Below, piece by piece: positions 36,901 to 48,000 of a stretch of 64,000 nucleotides of DNA (position 1 is the first letter of the stretch; every line of letters begins with the position of its first letter). Both the position numbers and the translations under genes were made by a program. Under the pieces are notes generated by a model. That model worked only from the letters and a program-made list of their open reading frames with translations. It had not been told where the DNA came from and made no database searches. The DNA lies in NCBI GenBank assembly GCA_030248215.1, contig JASANG010001901.1, positions 1 to 64,000 on the forward strand. The letters are read 5' to 3'. The DNA comes from Enoplolaimus lenunculus (lineage: Eukaryota; Nematoda; Enoplea; Enoplida; Thoracostomopsidae).

Positions 36901-37401
36901 GCGCGATGGGCCCATGTTACTTTAAGGGGCGCCCGGGTTTCTGGTAGGTCTATAAAAGTGTACGATTAGATTCTATATTACATTTTTGCTTAGACTTAAG
37001 CTTAAACTTAAACTTAGGCTTAGGAATACACTGAATCTACTGTTGCGCTCGTTAAAGTAACATTGACCGCGCGATGTATGAATTTTGTGTCGGTTTGAAT
37101 GTTTGTGTGAGGGCATGCTGCACTTTATCGCTAGCTTCTGCATTACTGTGCGTTTTAAGCCGCTTTTTTACAACTGCGACTGCGGTAATATGTAACTGAC
37201 CGAAAATGTACATAAATAACACTTCCATGTTTTCTGTGTAGTGTTGTGCGTACTTTGGAACAAGCTTTATCTGTGCTGATTTAGAACTGTGATCTGACTG
37301 GTTGTGATTTGGATCAGGCCAATTTGAGAGGCGCTAATTTTCAAGGCGCAACGTTTGATTTGATGATAACGCCGTTGCATATGTCTCAAACTATTAACTG
37401 A
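30924..37401 (+). CDS. KCTD9: KCTD9-type BTB and pentapeptide-repeat protein, 9 exons, complete
   Basis: Exons 30924-31051, 32553-32620, 33124-33258, 33652-33719, 34002-34097, 35600-35749, 36070-36169, 36711-36844, 37285-37401; all phases agree, 331 aa. A T1-type BTB domain (about residues 28-130: DWIALNVGGQRF, GAFLIDRSPKHFDTVLNYLRYG, LLEEAKFYGLD) is followed by a linker and pentapeptide repeats of the A(D/N)LxxAN type from about 165 to 315, ending LMITPLHMSQTIN, which matches the KCTD9 C-terminus. KCTD9 proteins oligomerise through BTB and act as cullin-3 substrate adaptors (family knowledge). The human protein has an N-terminal ubiquitin-like KHA domain of about 85 residues that is absent here: an in-frame TAA lies 12 bp before the ATG. 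AATAAA follows five bases after the stop. Confidence 0.95.
31127..31266. mobile_element. CCTAAG/TTAGGC MITE in KCTD9 intron 1
   Basis: Interior GCTTACGCTTAGGCGTAGG; right end CCCTGTGCTATACATGTGCC, the terminus shared with 1912 and 8270 elements. Confidence 0.6.
31438..31856. mobile_element. GCCGATGCC-family MITE, complete copy
   Basis: Inverted termini TAGGGATGTGCCGATTCATC / CGGTATCGGCACATCCCTA with repeated ATCGGCATCGG at both ends; about 420 bp. KCTD9 intron 1. Confidence 0.85.
31868..32462. mobile_element. GGCGCTATA-family MITE with a nested insertion
   Basis: Outer termini TAGGATGGCGCTATAGTTTT and AAGTTTTAACGCCACTC with GTACGACAACGG and GCGCCGTACG inside. It is interrupted by the element at 32011-32411. 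Confidence 0.75.
32011..32411. mobile_element. CCGAATCCGAA-family MITE nested in the previous element
   Basis: Termini CAGGGTGGCACCGAATCC and CCGAACCTCTGTTGCCACCCTG, inverted, with many CGAATCCGAAxC repeats. Flanked on both sides by TACGTAC sequence of the host element. Confidence 0.85.
32855..33003. mobile_element. GGCGCTATA-family MITE, GC-rich copy
   Basis: GGCGTCGTTCGTTACTGAGC, GGGCGTACAGCGCCAG, ACGCCGGATGGC, ending ATAATGCCACCCG. KCTD9 intron 2. Confidence 0.6.
34108..34927. mobile_element. 820-bp MITE with G-run ends in KCTD9 intron 5
   Basis: Inverted termini CTGGCTTCTCCACAGC / GCTGTGGAGAAGCCAG. Both subterminal blocks (34130-34245 and 34755-34910) are made of GGGG/CCCC runs such as CTGGGGGGCCCCCAG; the centre is AT-rich. 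It begins ten bases after the exon 5 donor (CAG, GTAGTA). Confidence 0.9.
35151..35444. mobile_element. GGCTGGGTTTC/ACTTAAGTA MITE, complete copy
   Basis: Termini TGGCTGGGTTTCTGAAACC and TTTCGGAAACCCAGCCA, inverted. Interior ACTTAAGT repeats. KCTD9 intron 5, next to the G-run MITE. Confidence 0.9.
36303..36465. mobile_element. GGAACGCCCC element, copy 3
   Basis: Starts TTGGAACGCCCCACATACG, then ACACGTGATTGTTC and CTTTCGCTACATAGGCGC. About 165 bp. Very similar to 41541-41713. Confidence 0.65.
36907..37071. mobile_element. CCTAAG/TTAGGC MITE with GGGCGxCC(A/G)GGTTTCTGG end
   Basis: Left end GGGCCCATGTTACTTTAAG then CGGGTTTCTGGTAGGTC; interior ACTTAGGCTTAGG; right end AAAGTAACATTGACC. Copies at 37972, 40958, 58960. 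Confidence 0.75.
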
Positions 37402-37405
37402 TTTC

Positions 37406-37411
37406 AATAAA
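37406..37411 (+). promoter_or_regulatory. Polyadenylation signal AATAAA of the KCTD9-type gene
   Basis: Canonical hexamer four bases after the stop codon, in the sense of the gene. If used, the 3' UTR would be very short. Confidence 0.6.
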
Positions 37412-37555
37412 CATCTCTGACTGAATATCTGATAATACGTGTTCAGAACTTTATTGTTGTCGTCTGTCCGATTTACTGAATTCGGTTCATATTGCTTGTT
37501 GTACCGTTTTTCTGCGTGATTCCAACGGAATAAACTTAAACTTTGGACCATTTTG

Positions 37556-37652
37556 CGTACGCGTAGGCGTACTCTTAGGAGTAGGTTTATCCTTACGTTG
37601 AGGCTTAGAGTTAGGCGTATGCTTATGCTACTGTTACGTCTCTCAAAGTAAC
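37556..37652. mobile_element. CCTAAG/TTAGGC MITE fragment
   Basis: TACGCGTAGGCGTACTCTTAGG and GAGGCTTAGAGTTAGGC-type interior followed by CTCAAAGTAACATTGGAC, the family right end; the left end is missing. Confidence 0.55.
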
Positions 37653-37971
37653 ATTGGACGTTAACTTTAAATAGGATTGTTTAACAAAGTGTGGTTTAGT
37701 GCAAAGCTGCGTTTGGTTTTGCAATACTTTTGCGACTGGGTTTTTGCATCGTAGTGAAATATGGTTATTTCGTGAAATTGGTGTACTTTCACTAAACTTC
37801 GTTCCGGTTCCAAAAAATTGTAAGCGAAACTTCTGACCAGAACAAGAGCTTTCGACAACCTTAAAGACTCTGATGCAATTTTCGCTGTAGTACTCTAAAT
37901 GAATATAGTGCTATTTCTTGGCCTATTATGACTAGTGAAATTTACATTGTATGCTTGTTTGAGCTAATGTT

Positions 37972-38102
37972 ACTTTAAGGGGCGTAACAGTAGATTAAGC
38001 GTATTCCTATAAGCCTAAGCAAAAAATGTAATCTAGAATCGAAAATCACTCTTTTATAGACCCACCAGAAACCTGGACACCGCTTAAAGTCACATGGGCC
38101 TT
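37972..38102. mobile_element. CCTAAG/TTAGGC MITE, complete small copy
   Basis: ATGTTACTTTAAGGGGCG at the left and its inverse CCGCTTAAAGTCACATGGGCC at the right; interior GTATTCCTATAAGCCTAAGC and ACCCACCAGAAACC. Confidence 0.75.
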
Positions 38103-38217
38103 TGTTTGCATCGATATGCGTAACAGTGTGGAATTTAACGGATCAAGTATTAGTAAACCTTTCTTTTGTGTTTAATGAGTTGTTGCCACATCTTCAATGG
38201 GCCGTGTTTATGTTCAT

Positions 38218-38580
38218 CAGGGTACAACCGGAGGACTGCCTGCGGCTCCGGCAGAAAATCGACTTCCGGCTCCGGTAAAATTTTTCTGGAGGTTCCGGTA
38301 ATTTTCGTAGTAAATCTTTGTAAAGTTTTACAAAATTGATGGGTTTGGCGTGTTTCGTTCGTCTTAACTTTTGGCACAGTTTTGAGGAGAGTTAAACGAG
38401 AATTCGTAAAAAAGAGAGCAAAAAAAAAAACAGAAAACACAAAACAGAAATTGGAAAAAAAAAAAGAAAAAAAACAAGAATATAAAAACCAAATATCCCC
38501 CCCCCACCGGCAAAACCCCCCCCCCCGGCAAGTTTTGTTGTTAACGTACGGTTCTCGTATAAACCTCCGGTTGCACCGGA
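38218..38580. mobile_element. MITE with CCGGAGG repeats and a poly-C block
   Basis: Left end CAGGGTACAACCGGAGGA, right end ACCTCCGGTTGCACC. ACTTCCGGCTCCGG repeats at the left; A-rich centre; runs of 9 and 13 C near 38499-38528. A relative lies at 55204-55573. Confidence 0.75.
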
Positions 38581-39082
38581 TGTTCATGCATATGCTCTTC
38601 CTAAATGCTTTATGGTTGTGATGCATTTATACTGGGCCGCTCGCTATAGTCCTTAAAATTAAATTTTAAAAACAGCAGTATGTAACTTAAGTAGTTGCTC
38701 ATAGCATACTCTTTGGGTGAGACACGGGTTAAAAGTTAGCAATGTGATAGAATATCGCTTCAGAATGAATTTCGGGTACAACTAATTAGAGTGGAAGATC
38801 TTTGAAACATGTTGGTATAAGAGCTCAAGCGCGGGTATATGTTCGTGTCGTGGCTTAATTTTTCAACCTCGGATATACCCAGGAGTGAAATTTTTTCATT
38901 CACACTGGTCGGGTCGAAAAATCTTTACCTGGATCTCATTGTTACATTGGTAACTAGAAAATATGAAAAACTCAAACTGTTTTTGTTCAATAGAACATTA
39001 ATATTCACAGATAAAAATGTAATTGGTGAATGTGATAAAAAGAACTCAGTTCTATTGTACAGTTTTCCTCAAGTTTCGTCGT

Positions 39083-42000
39083 CTAATCAGTATCTTTAAA
39101 AATTGTCGGTTCTTGTACACCTTCACTGCTGCCATAATCACCGTTGCGTGGAATATCAATTAAATCGTCATTTAAATCCGCAACAAAATCATCAGTCGGA
39201 TATCCCATTGAATTTAAATTGGTAATCACAATTCGGCAAGATTCCAACAAGCGACCAGCAGATAGCAAATAGCAAATCGCAAGCGCCGATGCAACAAGCA
39301 GAACGGTGAGCGAAATACACGAAAGATTAAAATAAGTTTCGTTGACAACGCTTAAATAGCGATCGTAAGGCGCGGTTGCTGTGTCGTGATTAGCTGTTAA
39401 ATTTTGTGAATAATTGTGAACTAAATACGAAAAACGGTCAGATTCTTGTAGAATTAGTATAAATCCGGTGGCTTGAGCGCAAATTGATGGGATGACAAGT
39501 AGCGGATGTTTTCGCGCAGATAGCGATAGAGCTAAAATGTGGATTTTACGATATTTTTGAGACTTGCAAAATGTGGGCCAGCGTAAACAACAGGGCCGTG
39601 ACAGTAGTTAAGCATATTTCTCACTGCAAAAAACGGTGACTCAAATCGAATCTGTCCGAAATGGGGTCTACGGACTACGCGAACTGAGTCAAATTCGACT
39701 CCGCCAGAATGAAATTTGAGTCACTGAGTCGCACGATTGACTCTGGCGGTGTCGAGTTTTAGTCAGTTTATGTAGTCCCGTAGAGCCTAGTTCGGAGAGA
39801 GTCAATTTGACTCTACATTTTTTGCAGTGTAAAGTCTAAACCTAAATCTAAGACTAAACAAAAATAAGTCTAAATGTGAAGCTTATGATGCAGTCCCGCG
39901 AAAAAACGGCCAGCCTCAAATCTAGACATTGGCCAAAATGTGTAAAGAAGTGTTTCCAATAAAAATGCCGATGATGGCCGGCACTGGAAACGGATACCCA
40001 AGCTCGCAACCAGGACTTCTTGTGAGACATGCACTGCAAAAAATGGTGAGTCAAATTGACTCTCTCCGAAATAGGCTTTTCCGGACTACACAAACTGAGT
40101 CAAAATTCGACTCCGCCAGAATCAAATTCGACTCACTGAGCGATTCATCGAATGAAATTTGACTGTGGCGGAGTCGAATTTTGACTCAGTTTGTGTAGTT
40201 AGGAAAAGCCTATTTCGGAAAGAGTCAATTTCACTCACCATTTTTTGTAGTGTGGTAGTGATTTTAAGCAGCAAATGCCGATTTGCAAAACATGTGTTAT
40301 GCAATTATTTTTTACAAGGAGAATTAGAAACTGAAAATCAAACCGCACTATATTAAAGCAATACCTAATACTGCACTTATAAACACATTTGACTGCTTCT
40401 AATATTTCAAGCAAACCCTCAACAATATGGTGATATATCTATATCTGAAATTTCACCAAAAAATATTAACCCTTTAACTCATAGAGTATACTATGAGCAA
40501 CTAAATACAACTAAATGAGCAACACAGACACTGCGAGTCGTGTTTAACTTTTCTAACATATATGTGCTGTGCATAATCTCTACAATATGTGAGAGCCCCC
40601 TCGGGCTTAAGCGTCAAGCTCTTATAGTTGAGTGGTCATCGTAAACACCTCCCACTCGAAAGACTAATTGAATCTTTCCTTGAAATTGCATCTCATATAT
40701 ATGAAATTGAAATTATTCATGTGAAAAAGGGTTAATTGTTTTGTTTTTACCGCCTGTGAAAATCAACAATAGACCGAGTTGTATCGTACGATCACCGAAA
40801 TCTGCCATATAAATGGACTTTGCGAAGAAAATATCAAATCCAATCACAGTTACAGCAACACCAAGTGTGACTTGAACCATTCCAACCATAATACGAACGC
40901 GACCGCTGCAGTCAGTCTAAAATTAAATGAATACTCATTCGGCGCATCGCCAGTCGGGCCAATGTTACACTAAGGAGTGTAACAGCGGATTAAGCGTATT
41001 CCTAAACCTAAGCCTAAACCTAAGCGTTACAACAATGTGTTCCTAAGCCTAAGCCTAAGCAAAAAATGTAATCTAGAATCTAAACCTGCTCTTTTATAGA
41101 CCCACCAGAAACCTGGACGCCCCTTAAAGTAACATGGGCCGCCAGTCGGCAGTGGGGGCTGAGTCCCCTTTAATGATTTTGCCCCTGCCGCCGGCTACGA
41201 CCTTGTACCCGTTAAGTACTCATTTAAATTAGCAACGTTGTGTAAAACTAAGTTTTGTAGTTGAGTGCTCAAATCATATGCCCGTAGCCAGCCCAGCGCG
41301 ACAGGCTGAGTAATAAATTTTTGAGTGGCACGCGGTTAAGTAATCCGCATAAAGCTTCCAAGCAGGACCGAAATTTTGATAAAGGGGGTATGGGCATTTT
41401 TTGGCCACCCTCTATTTACTCATCCGTTTAAAATTATTAACCAATAAAATGATATTAAGTCAATTCTAAGAAAACATAAAGTGAATGAAACAAAAACGCA
41501 TTTTTGCCAGTATATTTTTATTTACATCTATATATTAAAGCTGGAACGCCCCACATACGTATATTGGGCAAATTTCCAGCATTACTCTGTTTTCAAAAAT
41601 TTGTTAGGAAATACACGTGATTGTTTTTTGTTCTACGAACAGAAAATTTGCATGGCAATTTTTGTGCTTTCGCTAACTTTGCACATTGCGCAAAGCTGGC
41701 AGACTAAGTTTAAATAATAACGAAAAAACAACAAATTATCATAGAATATTAATAATTTTACATGAAACAAGCTTGTTTACCTTCAAAAGCTTCTTGCTTG
41801 ATACAGCCAACGATTGAATGAGCGATTTAACGAGAACTGTAATCAGAACCAGCGCAACAATCAAATGACAAATAGAAAGGATTACCTTAAACAAAAAATG
41901 ACAAATTGAATAAACAATTTCGTAAATATAATGTTAAACAGAAACACTTAAAATTCACAAATTTTATCAACAATTTCTGGAAAAAGCATAAACTACATAA

Positions 42001-45000
42001 CTATCAACATTATCTAAAAATGCTCCGCTTATACACTGCAAAAAATGGTGAGTCAAATTGACTCTCTCTGAAACAGGCTTTTCCTGACTACACAAACTGA
42101 GTCAAAATTCGATTCCGTCAGACTCAAGTTCTCCTCACTGAGCGATTGACTGAGTCGAATTTGACTCTGTCGGAGTCGAATTTTGACTCAGTTTGCGTAG
42201 TCAGGAAAAGCCTATTTCGGAGAGAGTCAATTTGACTCACAATCTTTGCAGTGTAGTTCAATTTACAGGTTTATTGCATGTGACAGCAACCCCTCTTTAA
42301 ATAAAAGATGAGTCAGCCAAAAACGCAAAGCCCGATGCATGGGCGTAGCCGAGATTTTCGTTTAGGGGATGAGTCACCATTGAGTCCCTTATGGCTAAGG
42401 AACCGCAGCACAGCAGCCATATACTGCAGTTGTGTATTGCGCAAAGTCGGACGACTAGTATCAACTACTTTAAACCTAAATTTCTGTAAGTTTTACCTGA
42501 ATAAAATGTATCGCAATATTTGTTGCATTCAAGCCTTGTAAATTTGGATTTTCGTTATAACTTTTTGACGAAATCAGAGTGTGATATGTAAACAAATAAC
42601 TGTCACGTGTCGACATTGCACAACATAATCCGAGCATTGCAATTGCAATCGATACAAGGATTGGCAGTCCGGATCGGGCGCTGGCGTAAACCAAAATTGC
42701 AGAAAATACAGCTTAAAAGTAGAAAAGTACAATTTATAGAGCAATAACACTTGGACAGGCGTCACAAATAATGGTTTTTATTGTGAACCTCGTTTTAACA
42801 TTTTATGCAACTTCATATCTGCACAACTAATGACATCATATTCAGATCTTTAAGATCCTATAGCTCAGTGGTCATCGTAAACGCCTCCCACCCGTGAGAT
42901 TGGGAATCGAATCTTACCTTGAAATTACATCTCATATAAAAGTGAAAATATTCATGTGAGAAAGTGTTAATAATAAATTCCTACTTAGTATCTATATTAA
43001 CCCTTTCACTCGTAGTGTATACTATGAGCAACTAAATACAATAATGCACGAGCAATACACACACTGTGAGCAGTGTTTTACATTTATAACATATATGCGC
43101 AGTGCATAATCTCAACAAGACGTGAGAACCCCCTCGGGCTCGAGACTCCTATAGCTGAGTGGTCATCGCAAACGCCTCCCACCCGAGAGACTGGGGATAG
43201 AATTTTACCTTGAAATTACATCTCATATGAAATTGAATATAATATTCATGTGAGAAAGGGTTAATAAACGCTCTTCCGTTGCTAATTTTGGCGTTTATCT
43301 AACGCCGGCGTCTACCCAAAAATGGTCTCATAACGGTTTTAGAAAATATGAACTTACAAACTACAGGTAACGGTGTGAAATCAAGCTTGTAAAGAAAGAA
43401 TATTCCTACTGCAAGAACTTCCACCAACGCAAACGTGACAGCTGTAAATAACAAAATTGTTAACATCAGCGACAAACGAATATGACTGTCATTATTTGCA
43501 ATTGTACTTACACTGTAAAAAATGGTGAGTCAAATTGACTCTCTCGGAAATAGGTTGCTTCTCCTGACTACACAAACTGTCGAGACAAATTCGACTCCGC
43601 CAGAGTCAAACGTGTGACATAATGAGTCGAATTTGACTCTGGTGGAATCGAATTTGACTCAGTTTGCGTAGTCAGGAAAAACAGCCTATTTCCGAGAGAG
43701 TCCAATTTGACTCACCATTTTTTGCAGTGTACGCTCATTCATTTTGGTACTTGTTCAATTTCACTCATTACAGTAAATTTGATAGAGGTCAAACGTTTCC
43801 CTCCACTCAAGTATTTCATATTTTACTAAGCCTAAGCATACGCTTAATAGGCTGAGGGTTACAATTATAGATTGAGGTTTAGGCTAAACCTGAGCGTTAA
43901 TTGTAAACCTCACACACAACCAATGGACCGTATTCTCAAGTGTATGTAGCACCTATCCCCAGTTGGTGATAGGTCTTGTAAATGTTCAAACCAGCAAAAA
44001 TATTGACGCTCAAAGTTCAGCACATTTTTCTCATACGATTTTCTCTACTGTATGAATTTTGAGTTCAATAAACTGCGATAGTACATTTGAAAACCTATTA
44101 CTAACTGATGATAGTTGCTGTACACGTTTGAGAGTATACGAGACTAGCTCTCAGCTTTAATACTCCAGTTATTGCGTGCGGGTGAATGGGTAGTTGGGAC
44201 AGTAAAACCAAGTGCCCGTTTTGTCCTTTTGAAATAAGCCAAACAACGCCTAAACTATATAGTGAAGAATATACAAGCTAAAATACGTTCAAACTGAATA
44301 AGCTAATTTTCATATTGTGTATCAGTCTGAAATACTAAAAACAAACCACAAAAATACTTGCCAATGATTGGTTGCGCAACGATAAAACACATAAACATTC
44401 GGCGAGATTTATTCAACGCAAAATCAATCATTGGAGTCCGATCGGTTGATACAACGCGAACAAATTTCATCAACGAATACATCGATATCACAGTTTCAAC
44501 AATGTACAACACTGACAGCGCACCGGCAAGAAATACTTTGGTATCGAATGGAAACGCGTTTCCGCTGAATCCAACGGAATGTTGGAATACGACGTAGAGA
44601 ACGCTAGAATTTATAAGCAACCTTTTTTGAATATTTTGCCATTTACCACATATGAGTATACTATGAGCAACTAAAGTGGAGAAATTGTATACGCGTAATA
44701 AACACGTTGACGCGGTGCAAGAGGTGGGCCGGGGGGGGGGGGTGGTTTCAGATCCTTAAAAATTTGGGCCTCACGTGGTAATTGGGAGTTGGGTACACGC
44801 CTGCATACATAATGCCCATGCGATAGCGATCCGAGTAAGAGGGAGTGGGTAATCGAGGCGTCCTCATTTTGAACTCAATACGAGCCTGTATCCCTAATAA
44901 GACTCCGTATCCGGATACAGTTACTGAACCCTAATTAGAGTCCATAAATGTCTATCATCCCTGATTGTAGTGCATAAATGACTCCAGGGCCAAATAAAGT

Positions 45001-48000
45001 CAGTGTTTGGCAATTATTACGAGTATAAGCAGTACCAATGCTCCGCATTAAGCGATTGCACCCTCAGGTTCCAGCGTCACAGTCACGTAGTCGATCTGGG
45101 CGGTCAACCGCTTCCTATTCGAGAGCAGCAGCATTTAGATCAAAGATTGGAATTAAATCTCAGGTGAAATTGAAAATATTCATGAATTGAGATACACACT
45201 ACCGCTAACGTGCAAATCAGACCTGGCATTATATTAAATGTATTAGTAATACAAAACTGTGAATTCTCATGTAGTTTATCCAAAGATTTATTACCGTTCG
45301 TGGTAGTACGGCAGCAGACATGAAGATGATTACGAGACTACAGCAAGCAGATCCTATCATATATTCTTACGTTATTCAATAATTTCAGTAAAAATTAGAA
45401 AAAACTAAAATGTTAAAAGCAAAATTGAACAGAAAAAATACAAAAAAGATGAATATTTAAAAATGAACAAAAATGCAAAAAAAGATAAATATTTAAAAAT
45501 GAGAAAAAATGCAAAAAAGATGAATATTTAAAAATGAGAAAAAATGCAAAAACGATTAATATTTAAAAATGAAGAAAAATGCAAAAAAGATGAATATTTG
45601 AAAATGAGGAAAAATGCAAAAAAGATGAATATTTAAAATGAGGGAAAATGCGAGAAAGATTAATATTTAAAAATGACTAAAAACGCAAAAAATGAATATT
45701 AAAAAATGACTAAAAATGCAAACAGGATGAATGTTTAAAAATGAGGAAAAATGCAAAAAAAGATGAATATTTAAAAATGAGGAAAAATGCAAAAAAGATG
45801 AATGTTTAAAAATGAGGAAAAATGCAAAAAAAGATGAATATTTAAAAATGAGTAAAAATGCAAAAAAAGATGAATATTTAAAAATGAGTAAAAATGCAAT
45901 TAAAAATGAATATTTAAAAATGTTAACCTCATCGGATAAGCACTATAATATAACGAAACAAGCATCGAAGCAGCATTCAGCACAATTGCGCTCATTAGCA
46001 AAGGCGGTGATCCACGATGTGTTGTGGTCATTTGAATACCGCCTGAGCAAACGATAACAAGGCCGTGGCAGAGTATTTCGGCAGTTGGAAGCGTATGAAT
46101 ATTGATCATTTGGCCCTGAATGCGTAAACAGCTGTGGCAGATGCAATAAAGGTAATTATATTTTTGATTTGATGCAGTTTTCACAATATCATGTGTACAC
46201 CAGGTAACTTTTTGAAAAGTATTTGCTGGCTACTGAGGAATATAAAAACTACAGTAACCGGTGCGTTATCGTCAAAATATTGCACTTTAAGGCCGATGGA
46301 TACAAAAGAAACCACTAAAGTACCCAATCACATTAAAGTATTTAAATTTTCGTTATCCAAAACAGTGAAACCACAAAGTTTTGGTAAAATGAACCCAAAA
46401 CAGTTTCAGTAACCAATACGCGTCGCAGCGGTGGATCCCAGAAAGCCAATGGATATATCATGGCTATCAACCCTGCCGTGCTGAAAATTTCCCAAATTAA
46501 ATTGTAATATCTGATGCTATACAATAGTTTTTGAGCTTGAAACCTATTTCGATATTACAGACGAATTCCAAATTTCCACGTCTTCGACGCAAATAGTCAA
46601 TCTTTCTAAAAATTTGCTAGAAACACGTTTAAAAATGTAAAATTTTAGAACATGAGAAACACTTCAACATTTTCTAGAACTTACACATAAACTTTAATTT
46701 AATAAATAGAACGTCAAACTTAAGCTAACCTTGAAGAGAGCTTCGATCCCTATCCAAGAGCCAGAAACCATGATGCCTAAGCATATCTGAACGAACCCAA
46801 TTATTGACAGTTTAAGCCGGTGCTTGTCCATACGCAAATGATAGCCGTAATTTCGGGCAGCGAGTTGCAAAGCCGCTCTGTAAACAAAGATTAAACACAA
46901 AAGTTGCCAAATAAATTTCAATTAAACGAAAAAAATTGTAGACATTTTTCAGTCAAAGAAATCCCGTCGAAAAATAAATTGTAAACTATCAAATATCGAC
47001 GTTAAACCGTGTTTCTCGATTCACTCGCAGTAATTGGTGAAATAAACTTTACTCCCAGATTTTACTTTTTTCTTTAATTTATTAAAAAATGACCAATAAA
47101 AATTTGTTCAGGTTGTCTAAAACCCGCTCAGCAAATCATTTACCGCATCAAAAAGATCGAAAACACAGCTGATAACAAACCAATCGTCGCTATCGCAATA
47201 TTGATATCACCAATCGGCTTTGCGCTTCCGAACTGTGACTCTTTTTCATTGGTCACTTGTTGATTTTTTGTTTCAGGGTATAAATCAGCAATCAGCTGTC
47301 GTTCGTAGTGTAAATCTTTTCGTCGAAAATGTACATTAACCACGTGAATGATAAATGTTGTAATGCCCATCGCAATTGAAACTGAAGATAGCGTTATTGT
47401 TGCTGTAAGGTAAGTCAAACACGAGTTTGATGCCAAGCTTAGAGCAACAATTCCGGTCCATAGTACGATTGTGTTTGTCCATTTATTTTCGACCTATAAA
47501 TTATAAAAATATCATAGCTATTAAAATTAAAATTTAAATTTAGCTAAATCCACAACTTAAACAAAACTGGATATTGGCTTTGACGCAAAAGTTGAACATT
47601 GAGGCTTGCGCTATACTTGACGTCCGGCACCGTCCTCCACTGTGCGGTATCGTACGTGGTCGGTCACCCGCACGGCGCTGTCCGTCACCGTCCGCCACCA
47701 TACGAGTTTTTTGCGTACGAATCGCACGGTGACGGACCGCGGCGTGCGAGTGACGTACGGCGCCGTACGAGTGACGGACGGCGCCGTACGGATGACGGAC
47801 GTCGCCGTACGGATGACGGACGGCGCCGTACGGGTGACGGACGGCGCCGTACGGGTGACGGACGGCGCCGTATGGGTGACAGACGTTGCCGGACGGCACC
47901 GTGCGGGTAACGGACGGCACTGCACGTCACCAAAAGTATAGCGCAACCCTTATTGTAGTTCGCCGGCATAACAGGTGAGTTAGCCTATACTTAAAGTTTT

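Noticed and set aside
43430-43450. Alternative acceptor TTTACAG inside the exon 43512..43358
   Set aside because: A good site by sequence, but it breaks the frame with the preceding exon, whereas the MITE-end acceptor keeps it.
45812-46057. Lys-rich plus-strand open frame
   Set aside because: Made of the A-rich minisatellite and the antisense of a tetraspan exon.
47540-47969. Arg-rich or Pro-rich open frames on both strands near 47.7 kb
   Set aside because: They translate the GC-rich tandem array inside a MITE within an intron.
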